From Citrobacter koseri (GTDB lineage: Bacteria > Pseudomonadota > Gammaproteobacteria > Enterobacterales > Enterobacteriaceae): a stretch of DNA of 64,000 bases. The notes below the pieces were generated by a model that saw only the letters and a program-made list of their open reading frames with translations, was not told where the DNA came from and ran no database searches. Made by a program: the position numbers and the translations under genes. The DNA is taken from contig UAVY01000002.1 in NCBI GenBank assembly GCA_900446925.1, positions 372,001 through 436,000 on the forward strand, written 5' to 3'. Shown piece after piece: positions 1 to 11,991 of the stretch. Numbering within the stretch: position 1 is the stretch's first letter; the number at the start of each line of letters is the position of its first letter.

Positions 1-146
1 AAAAGCGTCTTATCCGGCCTACGGGCCGACATCATTTGTGGGCCGGATAAGGCGGCCAACGGGTCGACATCATTTGTGGGCCGGATAAGGCGGCCAACGG
101 GTCGACATCATTTGTAGGCCGGATAAGGCGCAGCCGCCATCCGGCG
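1..146. repeat. BIME/REP cluster with 38-bp tandem units
   Basis: The left end is a run of REP-type elements (core GCCGGATAAGGCG and its complement). Two exact 38-bp tandem units lie at 40-77 and 78-115. Each contains the REP core followed by a spacer reading GTCGACATCATTTGT. A partial unit lies on each side, and a complete REP hairpin follows at 116-146. The array lies downstream of yjjW (minus strand) and could stabilise its mRNA 3' end or limit transcription; that role is inferred from REP elements in general. Confidence 0.9.
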
Positions 147-148
147 AT

Positions 149-1003
149 TCACAAATATAAAGCTGGGAAAATCAGGTTATGCACCCCGTGCGCCCATAAT
201 GCGTTTGCCAGCTGTTGCACGTCGTCAGGCGTTGCGCCCGGCCACGTTTTTGCTTCGCCATACACCCCATGTGCATGGAAAGCGTTTAACCGGACGGGAA
301 TATCGCCCAGACGGGAGATAAACGCGGCCAGCGGCGCTATCTGTTGCAGGTAATCCACCTGACCAGGAATCACCAGCAGCCGTAACTCGGCCAGCTTGCC
401 ATGCTCCGCCAATATCCTGATGCTGTGCTTGATCTGCGTGTTATCCCGCCCGGTAAGACGCTGATGGCAGGCGCTATCCCAGGCTTTTAGATCGAGCATC
501 GCGCCATCACAAACGGGCAGCAGTTTCTGCCAGCCGGTTTCGCTCAACAGGCCGTTGCTGTCGACCAGACACGTCAGCGTACACAACTGCGGATCGGCCT
601 TGATCGCGGCAAACAGCGCGCAAATAAACGGTAACTGGGTGGTGGCTTCGCCCCCGCTGACGGTAATGCCTTCAATAAATGGCGATGCCTTACGGATATG
701 GTCCAGCACTTCATCGACGCTCATCGTCTGCGCCATCGGCGTGGCCTGCTGCGGGCACATCCGCAAACAGGTATCGCACTGCTCGCAGACGTCAGCCTGC
801 CATACCACTTTCCCCGCGCTGAAGCCCAGCGCCTGATGAGGGCACTGGGGAACGCACTCACCGCAGTCGTTGCAGCGCCCGATCGTCCACGGATTATGGC
901 AATTCTTACAGCGCAGATTGCACCCTTGTAAGAACAGAGCCAGACGACTGCCGGGGCCGTCCACGCAGGAGAACGGTATGATTTTACTGACTAAACACTT
1001 CAT
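149..1003 (-). CDS. yjjW: YjjW, glycyl-radical enzyme activating enzyme
   Basis: 284-residue radical-SAM protein of the pyruvate formate-lyase activase family. The SAM/4Fe-4S motif CX3CX2C is at Cys28, Cys32 and Cys35. It is followed by a two-cluster ferredoxin insert typical of this subgroup: CX2CX2CX3CP at 44-55 and again at 73-84. The enzyme is expected to install a glycyl radical on its partner by H-abstraction from a 5'-deoxyadenosyl radical. The partner is almost certainly YjjI, encoded immediately upstream on the same strand with a 71-bp gap. The reading frame is intact and the length matches E. coli YjjW (about 287). The natural substrate of the pair is not known. Confidence 0.93.
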   Translation of the reverse strand: MKCLVSKIIPFSCVDGPGSRLALFLQGCNLRCKNCHNPWTIGRCNDCGECVPQCPHQALGFSAGKVVWQADVCEQCDTCLRMCPQQATPMAQTMSVDEVLDHIRKASPFIEGITVSGGEATTQLPFICALFAAIKADPQLCTLTCLVDSNGLLSETGWQKLLPVCDGAMLDLKAWDSACHQRLTGRDNTQIKHSIRILAEHGKLAELRLLVIPGQVDYLQQIAPLAAFISRLGDIPVRLNAFHAHGVYGEAKTWPGATPDDVQQLANALWAHGVHNLIFPALYL

Positions 1004-1103
1004 CCTTCGAACTGCCTCTTTGTTGGCTGCACTTATTCACCCCAGTCACGTACTACGTGTACGCTCCTGGGGATTCATTCGCTTGCCGCCTCGATGCCTC
1101 TCG
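1004..1103. repeat. Hairpin-forming intergenic element reaching into the yjjI 3' end
   Basis: The stretch contains an outer inverted repeat (CCCAG ... CTGGG at about 1041-1071) enclosing an inner one (CACGTA/CTACGTG). It continues through the end of yjjI, so the last residues of YjjI are encoded by it. The layout resembles an interspersed hairpin element I associate with enterobacterial gene 3' ends, but I cannot name a family with certainty. Confidence 0.4.
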
Positions 1104-2662
1104 AATGATTTTGCGTTAGGAAGCGCATCTGCTGTTCATGACTTATTACGCGTGCTTGTCGTTCCAGAATGCGCGTATTGCGCGCGGCTTCTTCCCCCAG
1201 CCAGGTGGTGTTTGTTCGCGATCCTTCGGCGCGATATTTTTCCAGATCCGACAGGCGCACCATATACCCGGTAACGCGCACCAGATCGTTGCCGCTGACG
1301 TTGGCGGTAAACTCACGCATGCCGGCCTTGAACGCGCCCAGACAAAGCTGCACCAGCGCCTGAGGATTCCGCTTGATGGTTTCGTCCAGCGTCAGGATGT
1401 CGCTGATCCCGGCATGGTAGTGCGCATGGTGGGGGGGCGACGGTTTGCAGGTGGGTAATGGGATCGGGTTCATCGCCGTACGGTAAACGCGCGCCCGGCG
1501 TCGTACCGATATCGGAGCTGATGCCTGACTGGGCATGCAGCATCGCCCGCTGTTTCCAGCCATGCTTAACGGGCGTGTTTGCGACGAAATCGGCCAACTG
1601 CGCGCTGATGCGATAGCCCAGCGCATTGGCCGCGTCGTCTTTCCCGTAGCGCGCGTTCATCCCCGCGTTTTCACACAGCAGGTTTACCGCTTCGGCCAGG
1701 CCATACATCCCAAACATCGGTACAAAACGTCCGGGATCAAGCAACCCTTCCTGCACCAGGAAGCTATTCTCAAAGAAATGTGATTGTTCATAGAGGAAGT
1801 CACATCGGGCATCAATGATGGCGATCTGCTGCTGGCAGTAGTGCGGTAGCGTGCGCGTAAAGAAGTCATCGACAGAGGTGCTGCGCTCTGCAACGGCTTT
1901 CAGATTGATCCTGACCAGCGTGCTGCCGCCGCCCGCAAGCGGCAGAGAGTTGTAACAACTGACGACGCCATATTGACCTTTTGTGAAAATTTTATCATTT
2001 ACCGGGCCATTAGAAATATGCGGTTTGCTGCATTCCACAAATGTTTTTAGCGACATCAAGCAGTAAATCATCCGGTGTGATATCGGGATCGTAGATAAAC
2101 GTCAGGTTAGGTGAAACCTGCTTTAACTCAGCATCGGCACGTAAAATAGCGCGGGTGACAGGCGTGTCGGCCGGGCCAATATTGGCATGCATAAAGGCGT
2201 CCGGCAGCGTTCTGTCGAGATAGCGCCAGAAACGTTTTATTCGAATATCGATCTCGTCTTGTGTTAGAATTTTAACATATGGCTGCAACAGCGCATCCAG
2301 TTGCCCCAGATAGACCGGCATCGATGTTACGGAAGGAACGTGATGGTAGAGGATGGTCAGCAAAGATAGCGCGTCATCCAGATCTTTTGCGCCTTCCAGC
2401 TCCAGCCACTGTGAGCCATTAGCCAGAAAACGGGCGTAATCGGGCAAAACATAGCGAGGTTTGAACGGGGCATGACCTTCGAACATATCGCAGATAACCC
2501 CGTCGTCCAGCGCCTGGCGAGCCTCTGCGGCAAGGCCGGATAAGGCAAAGCGTTCTCAGCTTCCAGCGCCAGAAAATGACGTTTTTGTTCGGGGCTGAGC
2601 ACCGGACTGGTCACAATTTGCTGGCAACGATGTTGCAGCGCGGTTTCGCATGAAGTGGGCAT
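1075..2662 (-). CDS. yjjI: YjjI, glycyl-radical enzyme homologue (frameshifted in this sequence)
   Basis: Homologue of E. coli YjjI (about 516 residues, DUF3029), a pyruvate formate-lyase-like protein. The C-terminal glycyl-radical-type segment RVTGYM is present, so it is the likely target of YjjW. The start at 2662 begins MPTSCETAL and is preceded by AGGAAAC. The frame is broken three times: near 2515 (a G run one short), near 2033 (TTGTGGAATG, one G extra) and at about 1433-1438 (seven Gs where six are needed). With these corrected the protein aligns end to end with E. coli YjjI, so I read it as one intact gene with sequencing errors. The tail after RFLTQN is unlike E. coli and comes from the hairpin element. 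DeoR-type operators for deo lie inside this gene. Confidence 0.88.
1982..1997. promoter_or_regulatory. Candidate third DeoR operator (OE-like)
   Basis: The 16-mer TGTGAAAATTTTATCA matches the DeoR operator TGTTAGAATTCTAACA at 12 of 16 positions and is near-palindromic. It lies 280 bp upstream of the O1-like site, close to the E. coli OE-O1 distance as I recall it (about 270 bp). It would serve as an auxiliary site for DNA looping by octameric DeoR. Confidence 0.5.
2262..2277. promoter_or_regulatory. DeoR operator O1 / deoP1 inside yjjI
   Basis: TGTTAGAATTTTAACA is a near-perfect 16-bp palindrome and a close match to the DeoR operator. It sits 601 bp from the operator at 2863, matching the E. 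coli deoO1-O2 arrangement (about 599 bp), in which DeoR bridges two promoters. The site lies within yjjI coding sequence, so this coding DNA also serves as control DNA. Confidence 0.85.
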
Positions 2663-2773
2663 CTTCGTTTCCTTTTTTGTGCCGAAGGTTAAGCGCCATT
2701 GTAGGAAGTTGCGTGATGATGGCTTTTGATCAGGATGCGCCTGTTGCCCACTCGCGAGGCCGGGAAAGGTCAT

Positions 2774-2795
2774 TTATTTGAAGTAGATCTCGTTA
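2774..2795 (+). promoter_or_regulatory. Distal CRP site of deoP2
   Basis: The position and sequence (TTTGA and TCGTTA half-sites) correspond to the upstream CRP site of E. coli deoP2, which flanks the CytR-binding region. This is assigned by similarity to the known E. coli promoter; half-site conservation is only moderate. Confidence 0.6.
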
Positions 2796-2826
2796 CAGTA
2801 ATGCAAATTTGTACGTAGTTTTCATT

Positions 2827-2848
2827 AACTGTGATGTATATCGAAGTG
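2827..2848 (+). promoter_or_regulatory. Proximal CRP site of deoP2
   Basis: The TGTGA half-site within AACTGTGATGTATATCGAAG corresponds to the proximal CRP site of E. coli deoP2. Between the two CRP sites CytR is expected to bind and repress unless cytidine is present. Confidence 0.75.
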
Positions 2849-2862
2849 TAATGGCGAGCGGA

Positions 2863-2878
2863 TGTTAGAATACTAACA
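2863..2878 (+). promoter_or_regulatory. DeoR operator O2 overlapping the deoP2 -10
   Basis: TGTTAGAATACTAACA is a 16-bp palindrome identical to the conserved DeoR operator apart from one central base. The probable -10 hexamer TAGAAT (2866-2871) lies inside it, so bound DeoR would occlude RNA polymerase. Deoxyribose-5-phosphate is the known inducer in E. coli. Confidence 0.9.
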
Positions 2879-2925
2879 AACTCGCAAGGTGAAATTTTAT
2901 ACCGGCGATGAGCCAGGAGAATGTA

Positions 2926-3711
2926 ATGACTGATTTAACCGCAAGCAGCCTGCGTGCGCTGAAACTGATGGACCTGACCACCCTGAATGACGACGACACC
3001 AATGAAAAAGTGATCGCGCTGTGTCATCAGGCGAAAACCCCGGTTGGGAATACTGCCGCTATCTGCATCTACCCGCGTTTCATTCCGATTGCGCGTAAGA
3101 CTCTGAAAGAGCAGGGCACGCCGGATATCCGCATTGCGACCGTCACCAACTTCCCGCACGGTAATGACGACATCGACATCGCGCTGGCAGAAACCCGCGC
3201 AGCCATCGCGTACGGCGCGGACGAAGTTGGACGTGGTATTCCCGTACCGCGCGCTGATTGCCGGTAACGAGCAGGTGGGCTTCGATCTGGTGAAAGCCTG
3301 TAAAGACGCCTGTGCGGCGGCAAATGTGCTGCTGAAAGTGATCATCGAAACCGGTGAGCTGAAAGAAGAAGCGTTAATCCGTAAAGCGTCTGAAATTTCC
3401 ATCAAAGCCGGTGCGGATTTCATCAAAACCTCTACCGGTAAAGTCCCGGTTAACGCAACGCCGGGAAAGCGCACGCATCATGATGGAAGTGATCCGCGAT
3501 ATGGGGTGTTTCCAAAACCGTTGGTTTCAAAACCGGCTGGCGGCGTGCGTACCGCTGAAGATGCACAGCAGTTCCTGGCCATTGCTGACGAACTGTTTTG
3601 GTGCTGACTGGGCGGATTCCCGTCACTACCGTTTCGGCGCATCCAGCCTGCTGGCAAGCCTGGCTGAAAGCGCTGGGTCACGGGGACGGCAAGAGCGCAA
3701 GCAGCTATTAA
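2926..3711 (+). CDS. deoC: Deoxyribose-phosphate aldolase DeoC (frameshifted in this sequence)
   Basis: Class I aldolase that splits 2-deoxyribose-5-phosphate into glyceraldehyde-3-phosphate and acetaldehyde in the cytoplasm; first gene of the deo operon. The start ATG at 2926 follows CAGGAG and gives MTDLTASSL. Family segments are present: the active-site lysine regions DFIKTSTGK and VGFKPAGG. The gene spans 786 nt against 780 expected for 259 residues. The surplus of six equals six single-base run extensions near 3230 (G), 3465 (G), 3506 (G), 3531 (A), 3599 (T) and 3666 (G). Correcting them restores a full-length protein ending GKSASSY, so this is not a genuine pseudogene. Confidence 0.93.
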
Positions 3712-3740
3712 GCCTTATATTGCCGGGAGTTGTAGTGACG

Positions 3741-3818
3741 GTAGGCCGGGATAAGGCGCAGCCGCCATCCGGCATCAATACGACTGCCGGGTGGCGCGTT
3801 GCTTACCCGGGCCTACAA
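3741..3818. repeat. REP pair between deoC and deoA
   Basis: Two REP-type hairpins in opposite orientation fill most of the deoC-deoA gap. They may buffer differential mRNA stability within the operon, a role known for REP elements in general. Confidence 0.85.
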
Positions 3819-3851
3819 TGGCCTTCTACTCTTTTTCCCCTGGGGGTTACC

Positions 3852-5175
<1,324 letters not shown>

Positions 5176-5191
5176 CTGTATACTGATCTGA

Positions 5192-6452
<1,261 letters not shown>

Positions 6453-6457
6453 TGCAA

Positions 6458-6528
6458 TTGCCCGGTGGCGCAAGCTTACCGGGCCTACGGTTTTGTAGGC
6501 CTGATAAGGCGTAGCCGCCATCAGGCAA
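6458..6528. repeat. REP pair between deoB and deoD
   Basis: Two adjacent REP-like hairpins (CCCGGTGGCG...ACCGGGCC and GGCCTGATAAGG...CCATCAGGC) separate deoB from deoD. Confidence 0.85.
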
Positions 6529-6551
6529 TAACAACGAGATAAGGATAAAAG

Positions 6552-7272
6552 ATGGCAACTCCACATATTAACGCAGAAATGGGTGATTTCGCTGACGTCG
6601 TTTTGATGCCGGGCGACCCGCTGCGTGCGAAGCACATTGCTGAAACTTTCCTTGAAGACGTGCGTGAAGTGAACAACGTTCGCGGCATGTTAGGTTTCAC
6701 CGGGACGTACAAAGGCCGTAAGATCTCAGTCATGGGTCACGGTATGGGTATCCCGTCCTGCTCCATCTATACCAAAGAGCTGATCACCGATTTCGGCGTG
6801 AAGAAAATCATTCGTGTCGGTTCCTGCGGTGCGGTACGCAACGATGTGAAACTGCGCGATGTGGTGATTGGTATGGGTGCCTGCACCGATTCCAAAGTTA
6901 ACCGTATCCGCTTCAAGGATCATGATTTTGCGGCGATCGCTGACTTTGACATGGTGCGCAACGCGGTAGACGCGGCGAAAGCGCTGGGAGTTGACGCACG
7001 CGTGGGCAACCTGTTCTCCGCCGATCTGTTCTATTCTCCTGACGGCGAAATGTTCGACCGTGATGGAAAAATACGGCATCCTGGGCGTGGAAATGGAAGC
7101 GGCGGGTATCTACGGCGTAGCGGCTGAGTTTGGTGCGAAAGCGCTGACCATCTGCACCGTGTCTGACCATATCCGTACTCACGAGCAGACCACTGCCGCT
7201 GAACGTCAGACGACCTTCAACGACATGATCAAAATCGCGCTGGAATCTGTTCTGCTGGGCGATAAAGCGTAA
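6552..7272 (+). CDS. deoD: Purine nucleoside phosphorylase DeoD (one frameshift)
   Basis: Hexameric high-molecular-mass PNP that cleaves purine (deoxy)nucleosides with phosphate; last gene of the deo operon. The ATG at 6552 is preceded by AAGGATAAAAG. Family segments include [13 protein letters not shown] and [10 protein letters not shown]. The length is 721 nt against 720 for 239 residues. An extra C near 7056 (TTCGACCGTGATGG) causes the break just before VMEKYGILG. The product is otherwise nearly identical to E. coli DeoD. Confidence 0.94.
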
Positions 7273-7277
7273 AAAAG

Positions 7278-7441
7278 AAGGGGGCAGTTTGCCCCTTACG
7301 CCTGATGGCGCTTCGCTTATCAGGCCTACAAAATATTTTACGTGATTTGGTAGGTCGGGTAAGGGCCTGACCGCCCACCCGACATAAAATGCTGCACAAT
7401 CCTTTGTCAGCACTCTGAAGGGGCAGTTTGCCCCTTTTCCC
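7278..7441 (+). terminator. deo operon terminator, hairpin present twice around a REP pair
   Basis: The hairpin GGGGCAGTTTGCCCC occurs right after deoD (7280-7297) and again at 7419-7434, where it is followed by TTTT. Between the two copies lies a REP pair (7301-7383). Either hairpin can end deo transcription; the second has the better T tract. Confidence 0.7.
7301..7383. repeat. REP pair downstream of deoD
   Basis: Two inverted REP-like hairpins, CCTGATGGCGCTTCGC... and GTCGGGTAAGG...CACCCGAC, lie between the duplicated terminator stems. Confidence 0.8.
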
Positions 7442-7469
7442 TGCCTGTTTATTTACCGCCCTTTGGCGA

Positions 7470-8038
7470 TTAATGCGTTAGCAACTCCCAGCTTAAATTA
7501 CTCTCCATCTCAGTATTGTCGCTGACGTTACGGAACTGCTTTTCGTTCAGCACTGGCGTTAGCGTTAACGTAAAGTTCAACTGGCTGCCCGCGCGCGGCT
7601 TCATTGTTCTCGATAGCGATAATGGCTTCGTTATTGTGCAGCAGCTGTGTATCGGCATGGCCGTCTGCGGGAATGAACTCATTGCGATCGGTTGTTTTCC
7701 CCGATCATATAGCTGCGACCATCCAGTATCATTTGGCTGGCTTTCAACGCCAGCCCCCGCCGTTACCGAAAGCAAATCGCCCTTGTGGGGCCTGCGGCGC
7801 CATGTACAAATAGCGCCATCACCTGTGGTTGCGGGCAATAGATGCTGACATTGATATCGCGCGAGGGCATTTTAAACCAGTTTTGCTGTGAGCCGACGTT
7901 GTCATTTCGCTGCATCGGGGGAAAGGCCACGGTAGCGCGAGAGAGCGATACCTGGCAGTTCTCGTCTGCCCATGCCATGCGTGATCCCAGCGCTGCTAAC
8001 GTACATAATGCAATGATCCACTTTCCGTATGACTTCAT
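7470..8038 (-). CDS. Fimbrial minor subunit, DUF1120-like (several frameshifts)
   Basis: Last gene of the fimbrial operon. The start at 8038 (MKSYGKWIIALC) has a strong GGAGGGG site and a clear signal peptide ending near SRMAWA. The mature part begins DENCQVSLSRATVAF, a pilin-like N-terminus with Cys. Joining the frames gives GRFAFGNGGG, LALKASQMILDGRSYMIG and EFIPADGHADTQLLHNNEA, then a C-terminal beta-strand block GSQLNFTLTLTPVLNE ending NLSWELLTH. At least four run-length errors between 7560 and 7800 break it. The pattern resembles DUF1120 proteins of YhcF type. It may be a tip adhesin or minor pilin; the assignment rests on operon position and strand pattern. Confidence 0.65.
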
Positions 8039-8075
8039 TGGCAAATACCCCTCCGCCGTTTCGTAAAACGCCTCT

Positions 8076-10465
8076 TTATTCTGCCACATTGCTTAATGTG
8101 TAAGTGATTTTGCAGATACGGTTCATATTGTCATCAAACGCTATAGAGCGTTGGCGTTTCGTCAATATTGCTAATAAAGACGCGGCCGCTGTCCACTGCG
8201 CTGACCAGGTAGTTTCCTTTTTCATCAACAACAGACGTGCCTTTAGGAAGCCAGGAGCCATCCTGCTGCTTTATCTTTAGCATGACGCGACGGGTGTTTA
8301 GCACGTTAAAATCCAGGTCGCTGACGGTGGCATGAGCGGGCACCCAGTAGCTTTGTTCCGTTAGCCAGATCCATATTTTTGGGCAGCGTATTTGCGTTCA
8401 CCTCAATACGTGACTTACGCCACTCCGTCAGTCCTGGCACCCACGGCCTGCCCCCAGAAATCTGTCCAGACCGGGCCTTGCGGCGTTGCGATTTCGATGC
8501 CGCTTTCCGGTTCGCTCAGGTGGGCAATGCCAAAAGTATCTTTAATGGTATAGGGGGAGAAGGTTACCCCCTGGCGATGCAGGGCAATGCCGCCCGACAG
8601 CATTGCGCTGTAGCTACGCTGATCGTCATTGTTGGTTGTTGCGCCAACGCTCATCTGCGTGTAGTGCAGGTTGCTGTTGATGTTGCCGTTGAGGGTGTTG
8701 AGATCGTTTCCGATATCGCGATCCGCCGAAACGGAGTAGCTGGTATTGTCGCTGAGAGGGCCACTGCTGCGTAAGCCATATGTCGTTCGGTCGCCCTGAT
8801 TGCGCATATATGCGTTAATCGACTTGCGACTGGAAAGGAATGTTGAGGTTGATGTTAAAACACATCATCGTCATAGCTGTCATCGTTGATGTCGTCATTA
8901 TCGTTATCGTTGCTAACAGAGTGCTGCCAGTTCACGTTTATTGACCGCGTATTTAAATGTTTTTCCCCATGAAAGGCTCACGTAACTGGAGTCTTCATAA
9001 TCATCCGTGGCCTGATTATAGCTATAGGCTAACGAGAAGCTTCCTGCTGTTCTGCCGCTCCAGTTCACATTGGCGCTATAGCTGCTTTGATAGCTTTGCG
9101 CTGTCGTCGTCCATCGCCTCGGACAACTCACGATAGTCGTCAGAATAACGCGCGGTGCTGACCCCAACAGAGACATGGCCGGGAAGTGTCAGCTGGTTTT
9201 GAATTTCCGCCTTTATACCGCTGCGCGTATCGCCGAAGGATTCACGGCTGCCCAGCAGACTGGCAAATACTTGCCATTTCTCGTTTGAACTCCACTCCAG
9301 CATTGCACCGCTTGCCTGATAATCCTCGGCAAGAACCCCCGCCGCCAGCAAACTTGTTTGTGGGGTAAGGCGCCAGCCGTCTGAAATGTTATATACCCAG
9401 GGGGTTGCTGTAATCGCTGTCGACGTTGCGCACCTGGCCTACTGACATCATAAGCCCTTGTGGTCGCGGAAGGCCGTTCAGGTTGATTGAGGAGCCAGGT
9501 ACGATGAAACTGGTTGTGACGTTGTCGGTTTCGACGATGCTGACCTGAAGATCGGCGTTATTTAACAGGATGGGGACATTGTCCAGCCTGAATGCCCCCG
9601 CGTTTACCAGCGTGGAATAAACAAGCTGCCCCGCCTGGCGGACTTCTACTCGCGCCTGGTTCGTGCGGGGCAATCCCCGTCACGGTGACGCCTGAATTAT
9701 CAGAGGTCATGCTGGACTCGGGGAGTAACTGAATGCCGCTGAGGGATGTTCCAGAAAACAGCGCCGATCTGGAGCTGATCTGCCCAACCTGGACACGCAT
9801 CTGTTGCGCTTCAAAAACGTGTTCGCCATAAGTGAATAAATTTTTAGCGCTGCGATCGCCGTCAGAGTCCAGCAGAAAATAGCGGCTGCGCAATGCCCAG
9901 TTGGCCAGATTGGCGCCCGCTTCTATATCGCCCTGCGTGTAGTTATGGCTGTCGCCGCCGTTGTATTCATTTCGCGTGGAAAACAGGCTGTAGTTGAGCA
10001 GCCCGGCGCTGCCGCCGTGGCTATAGTTTTTCTCCCGGACGCGCTATTTTCCAGTGCGTCGGGCGGGACAGTTAACTCCAGCATCTCCTTACCGGGAAGG
10101 GACTTTATGACGGCGGAGGGATAATCTTTTTGCAGGTCATGACAGTGTTCTTGCAGGGAGATCCCCAGAGGACGTAGCCCGATTGCTGTCAGAAAATCGT
10201 CATCTACGCAGAGTTGCCCTTGTTCGTCAAATTTGGCGCCCAGCGAACCTTTTTCTGACCCGTTTACGTTGATTAGAACGCTATGTACACCGGGCAAAAA
10301 ACGCGGCTCTTCTGCGAAGTAATTTGCGATATTTTTACTGATGCCGCGCGTATTGAGTATATCGGTACTGAACGTTACCTCACGGGCTAACGCCGTTGAG
10401 GTTAATAACGTACATGAATATAACGCGATCTGAATATGGCGAGACAGCAGGTTGATTCCTTTCAT
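8076..10465 (-). CDS. Fimbrial outer-membrane usher (multiple frameshifts)
   Basis: Roughly 796 codons, the normal size of a FimD/PapC usher. Domains follow in order. A signal peptide ends near TSTALA. The N-terminal chaperone-binding domain begins REVTFSTDILN and contains LPGVHSVLINVNG. The long beta-barrel has typical segments such as GEHVFEAQQMRVQVGQ, SWGKTFKY and NAYMRNQGDRTTYGLRSSG. A C-terminal plug/CTD segment is also present (PKGTSVVDEKGNYLVS). It exports and orders pilin subunits delivered by the neighbouring chaperone. The frame breaks about eight times (for example near 10040, 9670, 9400, 9105, 8850, 8440, 8340 and 8150), consistent with the window-wide indel pattern. The start is ATG 10465 or GTG 10471; neither has a strong ribosome site. 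Confidence 0.85.
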
Positions 10466-10496
10466 ATACACTTACTTTGTCCCCGTTTTTTATTGA

Positions 10497-11207
10497 TTAT
10501 GGTGTTAACGGCGCAGTGAAATTGGGTATGTCGATGCCGTAGCGGCTGGCCGGGAAGAAGCGTACAGATTGATCGGAGATGATGGATTTCTTGACGGTTA
10601 CATCCAGAACTTCTCCGGGTAAAATATAGGTTTTTGCAATTTCCCCGGCCGTTTGCGAAGGTAAAAAAATCACCTGTTGCGCCAGGCGCACCACATAGGC
10701 GGAAGGGTTGCTGACTTTAATATGCTGCCCGGAGCCGGACCATTTCAGCAGTTTCCACGCATCGGTGACGACCGGTAAATTTTTGGGGCGAATTAATACC
10801 GGCAGATCCTGACGCAGATTGAAGTTAACTTTCATTGCGCCTTTAGACACGCCTGATGGCGGGATGCCTTCAAAGGTGACGCGTTTATAGTGCTCTTTGG
10901 TTAGCGGGGCGCTGCTTTCCATAATAAAGCGGACCTGCTGTTCCTGACCGGGTTCCACGCGTACGACGGGCTGTGTGACGTTGACGGTGATGCCACTGTC
11001 ATCTTTTACATCTTCTATTGTGGTGTACAGCAACATCGGAACCGTATCGCTGTTTTTGACATTTATCGTTCCGCCATTATGGCTTTCTTCAATAACCAGT
11101 AGCGTGGAGGCGGGAACCATTCCTGCCGCATAAGCCTGAGATAAAGGTAAACAGAGAAGCGTGGCGGCAAATATATACGCTTTAACGGTACAAGATTTGT
11201 CAGACAT
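10497..11207 (-). CDS. Periplasmic fimbrial chaperone, PapD family
   Basis: 236 residues, intact. The ATG at 11207 (MSDKSCTVKAYIF) is chosen because AAGGAATTAC precedes it; an upstream in-frame start at 11246 lacks a ribosome site. A signal peptide ends near SQAYA. The two-domain immunoglobulin-like chaperone signature is visible: an N-terminal strand with PASTLLVIEE, the conserved VRVEPGQEQQVRF turn, and KVNFNLRQDLPVLIRP before domain 2. It caps pilin subunits in the periplasm and hands them to the usher encoded 26-32 bp downstream. Gene order subunit-chaperone-usher-minor subunit matches the operon that S. Typhimurium carries between deoD and lplA (stj, by my recollection). Confidence 0.88.
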   Translation of the reverse strand: MSDKSCTVKAYIFAATLLCLPLSQAYAAGMVPASTLLVIEESHNGGTINVKNSDTVPMLLYTTIEDVKDDSGITVNVTQPVVRVEPGQEQQVRFIMESSAPLTKEHYKRVTFEGIPPSGVSKGAMKVNFNLRQDLPVLIRPKNLPVVTDAWKLLKWSGSGQHIKVSNPSAYVVRLAQQVIFLPSQTAGEIAKTYILPGEVLDVTVKKSIISDQSVRFFPASRYGIDIPNFTAPLTP

Positions 11208-11291
11208 TATTGTAATTCCTTCTATTGGAAAAACTCCCCACCCCATCCATGTAGGGGAGTTGTTGTACAGATATGATTAATAACGATGTGA

Positions 11292-11991
11292 TTAGATATA
11301 TCTCAGGGTAATGGTGGCGGAACCTGAAATATCGGTATCATCGCTAATGGCCAGTTTGGTGGTATTATCTACAGCCAGAGAAACCTTAAGCGGATAAGTT
11401 GCATTGCTATAGGCTGCTGGTTCCAGCGTGCCTTTGGCGCCGACGGTGATGATATCCTGCGTCCCTTCCTGGTTCCGAAAAGAAGTTGCCGTTGTCGCCT
11501 TAGCCCACGAACCCATACTTGCGGCGGCGCCTATAATATAGTCAACGTCAAAAGTGTCTTCGCCATTGACGGCTTGCGCGCTTGCTGCCTTGGCAGAATC
11601 GATGGATACGGCATAGGCGCCAATGTTGACATTGCCTGCTGTTTTACCTACGCCGAATGAGACTCCTTTACCTTTAATGATGCCGGTTATCCAGATCTCT
11701 GCGTTGCTATCCGCTTTGTTATCGGTCAGCGTCCAGCCTACTTTTGTGGCGCTGGGGCACTCGATGACCAGATCGGTGTCTTTCCGTGGCGATATCGTTG
11801 ACGGCCGTTGAGCTAAGGTCGCTGATCAGATGCGAGCCGAAGTCAAGTGCGTTGCCGCCGTTGACAGTCGCGGTACAGCCACCGACCAGCAGTTTCCCCG
11901 TTACGCGCAGTTCAGTAGTGGAGCCATCGGCCGCCCATACGTTAGACATGGTCAGTGCCGCGATTGCGGTGGCAAGAAGTGCTTTTTTCAT
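11292..11991 (-). CDS. Major fimbrial subunit, DUF1120-like (one frameshift)
   Basis: First gene of the fimbrial operon. The start at 11991 has AAGGATC upstream. A signal peptide ends at NVWA, and the mature protein starts ADGSTTELRVTGKLL with a Cys-containing GGCTATVNGG motif. The C-terminus SGSATITLRYI has the alternating pattern needed for donor-strand recognition by chaperone and usher. The span is 700 nt against 699 for 232 residues. An extra A near 11787 (ACGGAAAGACACC) shifts the frame at IATE/DTDLVIECP. Composition is rich in Ala, Thr, Asp and Gly, typical of a structural pilin. Similarity to DUF1120 rather than classical FimA pilins is my reading of the sequence pattern. Confidence 0.78.

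Noticed and set aside
1..146. Repeat array at the left end as a CRISPR
   Set aside because: The 38-bp units are directly adjacent with no unique spacers and contain the REP core.
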